Source of the DNA: Syntrophorhabdales bacterium
GTDB lineage: Bacteria; Desulfobacterota; Syntrophorhabdia; Syntrophorhabdales; WCHB1-27
Reading direction: 5' to 3'
Assembly: GCA_035541455.1 (NCBI GenBank)
Contig: DATKNH010000116.1
Location: 62,001-126,000, forward strand
DNA length: 64,000 nucleotides
Position numbers and translations under genes: made by a program. Within the stretch, counting starts at the first letter, position 1, and the number at the start of each line of letters is the position of its first letter. Below the pieces are notes generated by a model that saw nothing but the letters and a program-made list of their open reading frames with translations, made no database searches and was not told the DNA's origin. Positions 34,933 through 43,679 of this stretch are shown piece after piece.

Positions 34933-37900
34933 ACATATCAAAGTTTTTCATCGAACGTCCCATCCTTGCCAACGTTCTCGCTGCTATCACGATCATCATC
35001 GGCGCTATCAGCTACTCCCGTCTGCCTGTTGAGCAATATCCCCCGATCACGCCTCCCACAATTCAGGTGACATCGAGATATCCGGGCGCGAGCGCCGCGG
35101 TTGTGGCAGCAACAATCGGCGTGCCGCTCGAACAGGCAGTTAACGGTGTGGAGCGCATGATATATATGTCATCCACCAGCTCAAGTGACGGCTCCTATAC
35201 GCTCACCATCAGCTTCGATGTGGGGACTGACCTTGACAAGTCCCTTGCACTCGTGCAGAACCTGGTAAACAGCTCGACCGCTTTGCTCCCCAGCGGCGCT
35301 CAGGTCCAGGGCGTCAATGTAAGAAAAGTCTCAACTAATATTCTGTTACTGGTCAGCATGTATTCCGATGACGACCGGTTCGACGAAGCTTTTCTCTCCA
35401 ACTACGGCCTTATCAATATGCAATATCCCTTGTCACGGATTCCCGGAGTAGGGCAGGTTAGAGTCTTTGGCGCGGGCCAGTACAGCATGCGGGTCTGGCT
35501 TGATCCCAACAGGCTCAAGCAGTTCAATCTGACAACCACGGACGTTTTGACCGCCATCTCCAATCAGAACTTCCAGGTGGTTTCCGGCCAGCTCGGCGCG
35601 CCGCCCATGCCTGCAGGCCAGCCCTTCCAGTTTACGATCAACAGCCTGGGAAGGCTGTCTGACGAGAATGAATTCGAAAATATCATTGTGAAGAGTAATA
35701 CCGGGCCGAGCGCTCAGATCGTGCGCATCCGCGATATAGCGAGAGTCGATCTCGGGCAGCAGAGCTATGCGAACTATGCAAATCTCAAGGGCCTCCGCTC
35801 CGCTCAGCTTGTCGTCTGGGCTCTGCCGGAGGCAAATTCTATCGAGGTAGCCGATAGTGTTTACAAGGCCGTAGACGAGATGGCTAGAAAATTCCCTGAG
35901 GGCATGAAGCATGCCATCCACTTCGACACCACCACCTTTGTGCGGCAGTCGGTGTCGAAAGTGTATGAAACGCTCTTTCTGGCGGCCATTCTTGTACTCG
36001 TGGTGATAATGATCTTCCTGCAGAACTTCCGTGCCCTTCTTGTGCCCGCGACCACGGTACCTGTGACTATCATCGGAGCCTTCGGGGCGATGATCGCGCT
36101 CGGCTTCACCATCAACCTCATGACCCTTTTTGCACTGGTTCTCTCTATCGGTATTGTTGTCGACGATGCGATTGTCATTGTGGAGAACAGCGTACATTAC
36201 ATAGAGCAGGGCTTGCCGCCGACGGAGGCGGCAATCAAAGCCATGCAGGAGCTTACGGGCCCGATTATGGGCATTACGCTGGCGCTGGTCTCCGTGTTCC
36301 TGCCCGCTGCTTTCCTGCCGGGCATTACCGGACAAATCTTCCGCCAGTTCGCCCTGGTAATTGCTGCGACAGCCGTGATCAGTGCGATCAATGCGATGAC
36401 ATTGAAACCTGCACAGTGTGCCTTGTGGCTCCGGCAGAGAAAGCAGAAAGAGCCCAACTGGTTTTACCGGGGCTTTAACAGAGTGTACGAAGCCATGAAA
36501 AGGCCGTATATGGGCCTGGTCCGGCTCATGGTGGAGCATGCCGGGCTCATGGTTATCGTCTTTATTGTGGTCATCGCTCTCACCGGCTGGGAGTTTGTGC
36601 GGCGACCGACCGGTTTTTTGCCTACGGAAGACCAGGGGTACGGCCTTCTTTTCGCCAAACTGCCGGATGGTGCATCGCTCTCTCGCGCGCGCGAGGTATC
36701 CGACGAGATCGACGCAGTATTGAAAAAGACAGCCGGTATCTCGGCGTGGGTGACGGTCGGAGGCTATTCTTTTCTCGACTCGGCGAATGTGCCGAATATT
36801 GTCACCGTGTTTGTTGTATACGAAGACTGGAAGAAAAGGGGCTCCGCGTTGACACAGGAGAAGATCGTCGCCAACATCAACCGCGATCTTTCCCGCGTCC
36901 AGGACGCCATAGGCTTTGTCGTGGTTCCGCCGGCCATCAGGGGTCTCGGGCAGTCAGGGGGCTTTCAGATGATGGTCGAGGACCGAACCGGCAATGATCT
37001 TGAGGCGCTGGAAGAGGCAACCAATCAGCTGGTCAAGGCGGGTAATTCTGACCCCCTTCTTCAAGGTCTGGCCACTACGTTCAACGCCCACAGCCCTCAG
37101 CTGTACCTGGACATAGACAGAACAAAAAGCGAATCCCTTCAGGTGCCGATTACCAACGTGTTTGAGACCCTTCGGGGCTATCTCGGCTCGTCTTTTGTTA
37201 ACCTCTTCAACAAATTCAATCAGATATACCAGGTCTATATCCAGGCCAATTACCCGTACCGCGGAAGGGTGGAGGATATAAAGAATCTCTACACCCGGAA
37301 TATACAGAATGAGATGGTTCCCCTGGGGAGCCTTCTTGAAGTCAAGCGCATGCAGGGCCCGGAATTGATCACCCGTTACAACCTCTATCCTGCTGCTGCT
37401 ATTTTCGGCTCCGCTGCTCCTGGACACAGCTCGGGCGAGGCTCTCGCGACTATGGAGAAACTGGCGGCTGGTACTCTGCCTCAGGGAATGGGCTTTGACT
37501 GGACGACCACCAGTTACCAGGAGAAGAAGGTGGGCCATCAGGCATATTTCATTTACGCGCTGGCAGTCACGCTCGTCTTCATGGTCTTGGCGGCGCTCTA
37601 CGAGAGCTGGACATCGCCGGCAGCGGTTATTTTTGCTGTGCCCATGGCTCTTGTCGGCGTGCTGCTCGCTCTCATTTTTCGAAGCTACGACAATAACCTG
37701 TACACGCAGATCGGGCTGGTCCTCATGATCGCACTCGCATGCAAGAACGCCATACTGATCGTGGAGTTCGCGCGTGACCTGCAACGTGAGGGCATGAGCG
37801 CCGCAGAAGCGGCTATCGAAGCGACGAGCCGCAGATTCCGTCCCATTGTCATGACTTCACTCGCCTTTATCTTCGGTGTGGTGCCTCTACTCTTTGCCAC

Positions 37901-38054
37901 GGGCGCAGGCGCAGCCGGGCAGCGCGCGATCGGTACGGTGGTCTTCGGGGGTATGCTTTCTTCAACACTGCTCGCGATACCGTTCGTCCCCGTATTTTAC
38001 GTCTTCATTCAGAAGCATGGGGGAGGGCGGCGCATGAGAAAGAAGACGACGTAG
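34929..38054 (+). CDS. RND multidrug efflux transporter (AcrB/HAE1 family)
   Basis: A 1041-residue inner-membrane proton/drug antiporter, full length for the HAE1 group. The N-terminal FFIERPILANVLAAITII and the proton-relay residues in GIVVDDAIVIVENSVHYIEQ (two Asp in TM4) and LACKNAILIVEFA (Lys in TM10) are intact. Two large periplasmic loops are present. It is expected to export hydrophobic compounds with the adaptor and channel encoded upstream. There is no regulator next to it. Confidence 0.95.
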   Translation: MNISKFFIERPILANVLAAITIIIGAISYSRLPVEQYPPITPPTIQVTSRYPGASAAVVAATIGVPLEQAVNGVERMIYMSSTSSSDGSYTLTISFDVGTDLDKSLALVQNLVNSSTALLPSGAQVQGVNVRKVSTNILLLVSMYSDDDRFDEAFLSNYGLINMQYPLSRIPGVGQVRVFGAGQYSMRVWLDPNRLKQFNLTTTDVLTAISNQNFQVVSGQLGAPPMPAGQPFQFTINSLGRLSDENEFENIIVKSNTGPSAQIVRIRDIARVDLGQQSYANYANLKGLRSAQLVVWALPEANSIEVADSVYKAVDEMARKFPEGMKHAIHFDTTTFVRQSVSKVYETLFLAAILVLVVIMIFLQNFRALLVPATTVPVTIIGAFGAMIALGFTINLMTLFALVLSIGIVVDDAIVIVENSVHYIEQGLPPTEAAIKAMQELTGPIMGITLALVSVFLPAAFLPGITGQIFRQFALVIAATAVISAINAMTLKPAQCALWLRQRKQKEPNWFYRGFNRVYEAMKRPYMGLVRLMVEHAGLMVIVFIVVIALTGWEFVRRPTGFLPTEDQGYGLLFAKLPDGASLSRAREVSDEIDAVLKKTAGISAWVTVGGYSFLDSANVPNIVTVFVVYEDWKKRGSALTQEKIVANINRDLSRVQDAIGFVVVPPAIRGLGQSGGFQMMVEDRTGNDLEALEEATNQLVKAGNSDPLLQGLATTFNAHSPQLYLDIDRTKSESLQVPITNVFETLRGYLGSSFVNLFNKFNQIYQVYIQANYPYRGRVEDIKNLYTRNIQNEMVPLGSLLEVKRMQGPELITRYNLYPAAAIFGSAAPGHSSGEALATMEKLAAGTLPQGMGFDWTTTSYQEKKVGHQAYFIYALAVTLVFMVLAALYESWTSPAAVIFAVPMALVGVLLALIFRSYDNNLYTQIGLVLMIALACKNAILIVEFARDLQREGMSAAEAAIEATSRRFRPIVMTSLAFIFGVVPLLFATGAGAAGQRAIGTVVFGGMLSSTLLAIPFVPVFYVFIQKHGGGRRMRKKTT

Positions 38055-38350
38055 GACGTCCGTCCGCTAGGGGCGGACTCGGACGACCGCTTCCCCCCGC
38101 ATCGGGGACCTGGAGGGCCAGGGCGATGGAAGAAAGCGGAAAATCTATCTTGCAAAGCAGCGCACTCATGCTACAATGGGCTTAGAGCGGAGGGAAGATA
38201 ACGCTGAAAAACAAAGTCTTGGGCTTCCCAGGTACACCAAAGGCGTGCCGGTCTTCCTAGCCCGCCAGGGCGGTCGTCCTAACGAATAAAATGAGTGATC
38301 TTCCTAGTCCGCCTCGGCGGACGGTCGTATCTAGTACAAGGGAGGAAATG
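38055..38350. repeat. Variable-stem hairpin repeats and promoter upstream of the Tat molybdopterin enzyme
   Basis: This 296-base gap holds three hairpins of the family seen at 14341 and 16995: GTCCGC/GCGGAC (38062-38078), CCGCC-ag-GG-type (38262-38273) and GTCCGCC-tc-GGCGGAC (38307-38322). The last two are preceded by TCTTCCTAG and followed by CGGTCGT or GTCGTCC. Between them, TTGCAA (38150-38155) and TACAAT (38172-38177), 16 bases apart, form a likely sigma-70 promoter on the + strand. No gene is seen. Confidence 0.55.
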
Positions 38351-40657
38351 ATGAGCAAAGGGAAAACGGAGTCGCGCTTCTCGCTGGATCGGCGAACATT
38401 TCTTAAAGCGGCAGGACTGGGAATTGCCGGTGCTGCCATCGGCAAATTCCCGTTTCAATCCTTCACCCTTGACGAGGCCATGGCTGCCGCAGCCAAGGAC
38501 GGGGCAACGGTTGTACCGACTATTTGCGCCATGTGCGGGCCTGCCGCGAACTGCGGGGTCTATGCCTTCACGAAGAACGGCCGGTTCACCAAGGTCGCGG
38601 GCATGAAGGAGTCGCCGGTAAACGCAGGCGCAGTCTGTCCGAAGGGCCAGGCAGCGCCGCAGTGGGTCTATTCGCCTGAAAGACTTAAATACCCGATGAA
38701 GAGGGTAGGGAAGAAAGGCGAGGGCAAATTCCAGAGGATTACCTGGGACGAGGCCATAACCATCATTGCAGAGACGCTAAAGAAGCAGAAGGAAAAGTAC
38801 GGGCCCGAATCGCTCGGCTCGCTCTCTCCCGCCAGGCGCACATACAGCGACTACATCCAGCGGTTCCTGATAGCCCATGGAAGCCCGAACTACGGACACA
38901 GCGGCATATGCGCGATGCAGATGTCTTTCGGTTTCCATTACACGGTCGGAGATTGGCCGAGAGCGGTTGACTACGCAAACAGCGATCTCGTGCTCATCTG
39001 GGGTAAACAGCCCATCTATTCTGCGCCCGCACAGGATGGCGCTAAGGCCTATGTGAATGCGAAAATACGTGGCGCAAAACTCATCGCGATCAAACCCTCT
39101 ATGGAACCTGATGTGGGACTCGCAGACCAATGGGTACCGATCAGGCCCGGAACAGACGCGGCTCTCGCTCTTGCCATGCTTCATGTCGTAGTCAATGAAA
39201 GTCTGATCGACAAGCCGTTCGTGGATCAATGGTGTTACGGATACGATGAACTGAAAGAGCACGTGCAGAAATATCCACCTGCGTGGGCTGAAATGATCAC
39301 CGGAATACCGGCTGCACGCATTACAGAGATCGCGCGACTCTTTGCCACGACAAAACGTGCAGGCATCGATCTGGGTAATGGCGTCGAGCATGTGCCGTCT
39401 TCAAATGACGCGATCAGGGCAGTAGCGATCCTGATAGCGATCACTGGCCACCTCGACAGGCCCGGCGGAAACATATTCGGCGCCGCGAGCACAATGCCCA
39501 GGCTTAAGGCCGTCAACCTGCCCGAACGATACACGCAGGCATGGGTGGACAAGCTGGTCTATCCTGAATTTCCCAGACCCTTTCAGCCTTTCGTCGAAGG
39601 CACATCATCTGCCTACTTCGGACTCTTCGATAGCGTGCTCACAGAAAAACCGTACCCAATACGCGCCATTATTGCTCCGGGCTCACAGGCGCTTGTCAGT
39701 ACGCGCGGTGGAAAACGAGTGGTAGAGGCGCTCAAAAAACTTGAGTTCTACGTGATCGCCGATGTGGCGCGGACGGCTGATATGCCCTATGCGGACATCG
39801 TGGTACCGCTCGCAACTCCCTACGAGATCGATCATCCATTCGAGGTGAGAGGCAACTGGATCATTGCGCGCAACAGAGTGATCGAGCCGCTTGCCGACTA
39901 CAAATCGATCTTTGAGTTTTTCTGTGACCTCGGTGTTAAGATGGGCTACGGCGACGATTTCTGGGGTGGCAGCATGACAGCGTCGATGAACGATCAATTG
40001 AAGCCTCTCAATATGACGATCGACGATCTTCGCAAGCAGCCGACCGGTATTAAGTATGAGATGCTCCCGAGAAAATATGAAAACTACGAAACGGTGTTCA
40101 AGCGGAAGAGCCCGCGGATTTCGAAAGCGCCTTTTCTGCCGCAGGCAAAGGTTGCGATCTACAACACGTCCTTCAAGGAAGCTGGCTACAGCCCGCTCCC
40201 TGAATGGAAAGAGCCCCCTGAGAGCATAACCGGTACACCGGAGTTGACCAAGAAGTATCCCCTGATCCTCTCAGATTACCATACGTCCAATGTCTACACT
40301 GCTTCATGGCAGAGGAACGTTCCCTACTTGAGAGAGATTCAGCCATATCCTGCTCTTCATATTCATCCCGACGCCGCGAGAGAGCGGGGGATAAAGGATG
40401 GTGACTGGGTACGCGTGGAGTCGCCGCACGGCTGGATGAAAGTTAAAGCGGAGTTCTTTCCCGGTATTCGCCCTGATACGGTAATGGTTCTCCACGGATG
40501 GTGGCAAGGTTGTAAAGAACTGGGATTTGAAGATTTCCCTTTGCTGGACGGTGGGGCAAACGTGAACATCATGTACAGCGTCGACGCAAAGAAGGCATTC
40601 GACCCTGTAGTGACCGCTATGTCGAGCCAGACGCTGGTTCAGATAACCAAAATGTAG
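38351..40657 (+). CDS. Tat-exported molybdopterin oxidoreductase catalytic subunit
   Basis: A 768-residue DMSO-reductase-family enzyme. The N terminus carries a twin-arginine signal (LDRRTFLKAAGLGIAGAAI, residues 12-30), so it is exported folded. The Fe-S cysteines are Cys59, Cys62, Cys68 and Cys96; the spacing CxxC-x5-C is wider than the usual CxxC-x3-C. Cys187 in SGICAMQMSFG is the probable Mo/W ligand. The C terminus has the usual cofactor-binding domain (LILSDYHTSNVYTASWQRN). GGAGG lies 5 bases before the ATG at 38351; earlier starts would displace the Tat signal. It pairs with the ferredoxin gene 21 bases downstream. No membrane anchor subunit is visible. Substrate unknown. Confidence 0.92.
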   Translation: MSKGKTESRFSLDRRTFLKAAGLGIAGAAIGKFPFQSFTLDEAMAAAAKDGATVVPTICAMCGPAANCGVYAFTKNGRFTKVAGMKESPVNAGAVCPKGQAAPQWVYSPERLKYPMKRVGKKGEGKFQRITWDEAITIIAETLKKQKEKYGPESLGSLSPARRTYSDYIQRFLIAHGSPNYGHSGICAMQMSFGFHYTVGDWPRAVDYANSDLVLIWGKQPIYSAPAQDGAKAYVNAKIRGAKLIAIKPSMEPDVGLADQWVPIRPGTDAALALAMLHVVVNESLIDKPFVDQWCYGYDELKEHVQKYPPAWAEMITGIPAARITEIARLFATTKRAGIDLGNGVEHVPSSNDAIRAVAILIAITGHLDRPGGNIFGAASTMPRLKAVNLPERYTQAWVDKLVYPEFPRPFQPFVEGTSSAYFGLFDSVLTEKPYPIRAIIAPGSQALVSTRGGKRVVEALKKLEFYVIADVARTADMPYADIVVPLATPYEIDHPFEVRGNWIIARNRVIEPLADYKSIFEFFCDLGVKMGYGDDFWGGSMTASMNDQLKPLNMTIDDLRKQPTGIKYEMLPRKYENYETVFKRKSPRISKAPFLPQAKVAIYNTSFKEAGYSPLPEWKEPPESITGTPELTKKYPLILSDYHTSNVYTASWQRNVPYLREIQPYPALHIHPDAARERGIKDGDWVRVESPHGWMKVKAEFFPGIRPDTVMVLHGWWQGCKELGFEDFPLLDGGANVNIMYSVDAKKAFDPVVTAMSSQTLVQITKM

Positions 40658-40678
40658 TTAAAGAAAGGAGAAGTGATC

Positions 40679-41188
40679 ATGCCGAACGAATACGCCTTTT
40701 CTTTTGCGAAGGATAAATGTACGCAGTGTTTTGGGTGCGAGGTAGCGTGTAAGGAGTGGCGAGACGGAGACTTAGGGGTCAGATGGAGAAGGGTTTACAA
40801 GATCTGGACAGGCCGCTATCCTGACGTGAAACTCGCATCAGCGTCTGTGTCATGCATGCACTGTGCTGATCCGGCCTGCGTCAAGGCTTGCCCGGTACAG
40901 GCGATACAGAAAAGGCCGGAGGATGGTATCGTTGTCGCTGATAGAGGTAAGTGTATCGGATGCAGAACCTGCGAAAAAGAGTGTGCGTTCGGTGCGCCGC
41001 AATTCGGAAAAGACGGAAAGATGCAGAAGTGCGACCTGTGCCTGAATCAGCTGGACTTGAACAAGGATTCGCCGCCCTGCGTCGACACGTGTCCCACAAA
41101 GGCGCTGCAGCTAGCGAAGCTTGACCCAAAAGAAAAAAAATCAGGGGAAGAGCAGATACAAAAATTGATTAAAGCAGCAAACGCCTGA
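40679..41188 (+). CDS. 4Fe-4S ferredoxin subunit partnering the Tat molybdopterin enzyme
   Basis: A 169-residue DmsB-type protein with four cysteine groups: CTQCFGCEVAC, CMHCADPACVKACP, CIGCRTCEKEC and CDLC...CVDTCP. It has no signal of its own and is probably exported as a passenger of the Tat-targeted catalytic subunit. ATG 40679 is chosen because GGAG lies 8 bases upstream; a GTG at 40673 is too close to it. Confidence 0.92.
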   Translation: MPNEYAFSFAKDKCTQCFGCEVACKEWRDGDLGVRWRRVYKIWTGRYPDVKLASASVSCMHCADPACVKACPVQAIQKRPEDGIVVADRGKCIGCRTCEKECAFGAPQFGKDGKMQKCDLCLNQLDLNKDSPPCVDTCPTKALQLAKLDPKEKKSGEEQIQKLIKAANA

Positions 41189-41217
41189 CGCTGAAATATG
41201 TGGCGCGCAATCTGATG

Positions 41218-42387
41218 CTACTTGTTGGCTGCCTTCCTGGACGCGAGCCCTTGCTGTATCGAGGGTCTCTCCAGTCCGTAGCGATCCAGGAGGGATTCCC
41301 ATACGCCATCGTCGGTGAGCCTCAGTATGGCAAGGTTTATAGGTTTGCGTAACGGGCTCTGCTTCGGCATCGAAAGAGCGTAAAGATGAGTCCTCAATTT
41401 TGTGGGGTAGACAGAGATTCTGCCGCTGTAATCATGATTCGCATAATAGATCGCTCTCGTCTCAAAACAGAGATACCCATCGACCTGACCCGTCAGCACT
41501 GCGTTGAGTGCCTCCTCATCAGTATCGAAAAGAGTGTAATAGCCGCCTGCCTCTTTCAGCATATCCACCTGAACCGATCCTTTCTTGACTCCCAGATGCA
41601 TGTAGCGAATGTCTTCATCCTCCAGCACTTGCATCTGCTGCATCTGGTCAGTGAGTGAGTGCGTGAGCGACGCTATGACCGCGCTCAACGCAAGTCCACA
41701 GGTTATCATCCACGTCAAGGCGAGGATGCGGCCCGGCAGCGTCCTCGGATAAATACCGAAACACAAACCCGAGGCCAGGGTTGAGCCGGCCCAGTAAATG
41801 CCGGCAGCGATGCCTCTGCTCCTGGTGGGGCCAAAGTCTCCGGGATTGTTTTTCTTCTCTATGAGCCAGATCGAGACGCCCAGCAAGAAAAGCATAGCCA
41901 TGAGTATGAGAATCACCGTGAGAGTCCCCGTAGTAAAAAAGACTGAGACGGCAGCAAGCCACGGATGCTCATGTGTCGGCTGATAGACTGTCACGACCGC
42001 GTGGTGTCCCTCGCCCAGTGCTGTGGAGAAATCGAACCGTTCTTCCCTCTCCGCATTGATGAAGGTAGTCATAGCTGCCACGTCGATCGTGCTTTCTTCA
42101 AGGGCGCTTATGATGCTGTTTAAGGGCATCTCCCGAAAGACGTAGGGTCTCTTCAAATACATCGCAATAAGCTTCCAGAAGTCTACCATCGGTCCGGTCC
42201 AATTCCCCTGCTTGTCTTTACTGGTGTAAGTTTGATCAAGCTGGATTGCAACCACCAATGGTTTCTCCGGGGGATTTTCGTGTGCGATGGGTAGTCCTGT
42301 TGCCCAAACCAGGCCTGTCGTTCCCACGAAGAAAAGGACCGTCATAATCGCCTTCAACAAAAGAAGATGACGACTGCCCTTTTTCAT
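41218..42387 (-). CDS. Ionotropic glutamate receptor-like protein (solute-binding domain with inserted channel domain), copy 1
   Basis: A 389-residue protein. After a signal segment (residues 1-29), a type-3 solute-binding domain (residues about 43-140) is interrupted by a channel module: TM1 about 145-176, a re-entrant loop about 192-213 and TM2 about 218-244. The binding domain then resumes (about 262-375, HLGVKKGSVQVDMLKEAG and FETRAIYY). This is the layout of prokaryotic GluR0 and eukaryotic ionotropic receptors. The pore loop reads WAGSTLASGLCFG instead of the potassium filter TVGYG. The ATG at 42387 places the signal first; an upstream start at 42435 would overlap the preceding gene. 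The ligand is probably an amino acid or carboxylate. Confidence 0.82.
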   Translation of the reverse strand: MKKGSRHLLLLKAIMTVLFFVGTTGLVWATGLPIAHENPPEKPLVVAIQLDQTYTSKDKQGNWTGPMVDFWKLIAMYLKRPYVFREMPLNSIISALEESTIDVAAMTTFINAEREERFDFSTALGEGHHAVVTVYQPTHEHPWLAAVSVFFTTGTLTVILILMAMLFLLGVSIWLIEKKNNPGDFGPTRSRGIAAGIYWAGSTLASGLCFGIYPRTLPGRILALTWMITCGLALSAVIASLTHSLTDQMQQMQVLEDEDIRYMHLGVKKGSVQVDMLKEAGGYYTLFDTDEEALNAVLTGQVDGYLCFETRAIYYANHDYSGRISVYPTKLRTHLYALSMPKQSPLRKPINLAILRLTDDGVWESLLDRYGLERPSIQQGLASRKAANK

Positions 42388-42409
42388 GCGGTAAGAGAGC
42401 CTCTGTGAA

Positions 42410-43576
42410 CTACCGTTTTCCACGTCCGGCTCCATATCGTCTCTTTTCTTCCATCGGATTGAGCGTCCCCGTCTTGAGGTACTGGCTCAAGTCAAGTTGG
42501 TTAATGACCCCCTCGCCCATCGGACGTTCGGCGATCCTCAAGAGCGCCACGTTAAATGGCTTGCGCAGAGGGCTGTCCTTGGGCATTGCAAAGGCTCTCC
42601 TGTACGGTTTCAACTCTGTCTCGTACACGGAGAGTTTCCCCCGGTAGCGAGTTTCAGAAAGATAGCGCAGATAACCCTCATCATAGAGGAAGCCGTCGAT
42701 CTTTCCGCGCGTGAGGGCACCTATGCATTCATCGGTGTTTTCGCAGGCGGTATATCGAATTCCCATTTTTTCCAGCATCTGGACCTGAACCGAGGTGCTG
42801 AATACGCCGATGTGCATCCCTTTCAAGCGGGCGGTGTCGATTACCCAGCCTGAATAGTGCTGACTGCTCAGGTAGAAGGTGAGCGACGCGATGACCGCGC
42901 CAAACGTAATAACACAGACGACCATCCAGAATAAACCCAGGATGCGCCCCAGGCCTGTTTTCATGCTGATGCCCAAGCATATGCCTGATGCCAGCGTAGA
43001 ACCTGCCCAAAAAATGCCTGTTCCGATCCCTCTCAGAGCACCCTGCCCGAAGTACTCCTCATTCTCCTTTCTCTCGATCAGCCACGCGATGGCGCCGATC
43101 ACGACAAGGGCTGCCAGCAGGATGAGCACCACCTTCACGGTAGTCCACGAAAGGAAAATTTGGATGAGTGACAACCATGGATGGTCCCAGACCCGGTATC
43201 GCATTGCTATACCTACCTGTCCTGAACCTAGAGGTGTGGAGAGATCGAATTGTTCCTCGCGCGAAACGGAGACGATTATTGGAACAGCTGTGATGTCGAT
43301 AGCCCCTTCTTGAAGCGCTTTGAGAATCTCATTAAAGGGCATCGCCTTAAAGACGTAGGGTCGCTTCAATTCCTGCGCCACAAGATCCCAGAAATCAATG
43401 TAGCTTTTCAGCCACCGGGGATTCTCTCGTTTCGCGACATCGAGGGAAGAGGTGGAAAAGCCGACGATTAAAGGCTTGCCGGGGTATGCCTTTCTGCTCT
43501 GGTCAGTCTGTGCTATGGCCCATCCGGCCCCAAGAACAGACCATATCAAAAGAATCACTGCGCAGACGCGTTTCAT
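42410..43576 (-). CDS. Ionotropic glutamate receptor-like protein, copy 2
   Basis: A 388-residue paralogue, 22 bases upstream of copy 1. It has the same order: signal peptide (1-22), first half of a type-3 binding domain (about 34-130), TM1 (about 138-168), pore loop (183-205) with WAGSTLASGICLG, TM2 (about 210-233) and second half of the binding domain. The filter core STLASG is identical in the two copies. ATG 43576 has AAGG 6 bases upstream; a much longer frame from 43861 would add 95 residues of no protein character. The pair may form a heteromer. Confidence 0.82.
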   Translation of the reverse strand: MKRVCAVILLIWSVLGAGWAIAQTDQSRKAYPGKPLIVGFSTSSLDVAKRENPRWLKSYIDFWDLVAQELKRPYVFKAMPFNEILKALQEGAIDITAVPIIVSVSREEQFDLSTPLGSGQVGIAMRYRVWDHPWLSLIQIFLSWTTVKVVLILLAALVVIGAIAWLIERKENEEYFGQGALRGIGTGIFWAGSTLASGICLGISMKTGLGRILGLFWMVVCVITFGAVIASLTFYLSSQHYSGWVIDTARLKGMHIGVFSTSVQVQMLEKMGIRYTACENTDECIGALTRGKIDGFLYDEGYLRYLSETRYRGKLSVYETELKPYRRAFAMPKDSPLRKPFNVALLRIAERPMGEGVINQLDLSQYLKTGTLNPMEEKRRYGAGRGKR

Positions 43577-43679
43577 GTCGGCCTTCTTCTCAAAGCTTAC
43601 CAACAGGAGCCGGCGAGTGACAACTATTATTTTTTGATTATTGTCTGAAGATTGTCCGCCAGGAATTACTCCAGGAATG

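Noticed and set aside
35433-36539. A 368-codon open frame opposite the RND pump gene
   Set aside because: It is antisense to a well-conserved pump gene and has an abnormal His/Arg-rich composition. It was judged to be a shadow frame.
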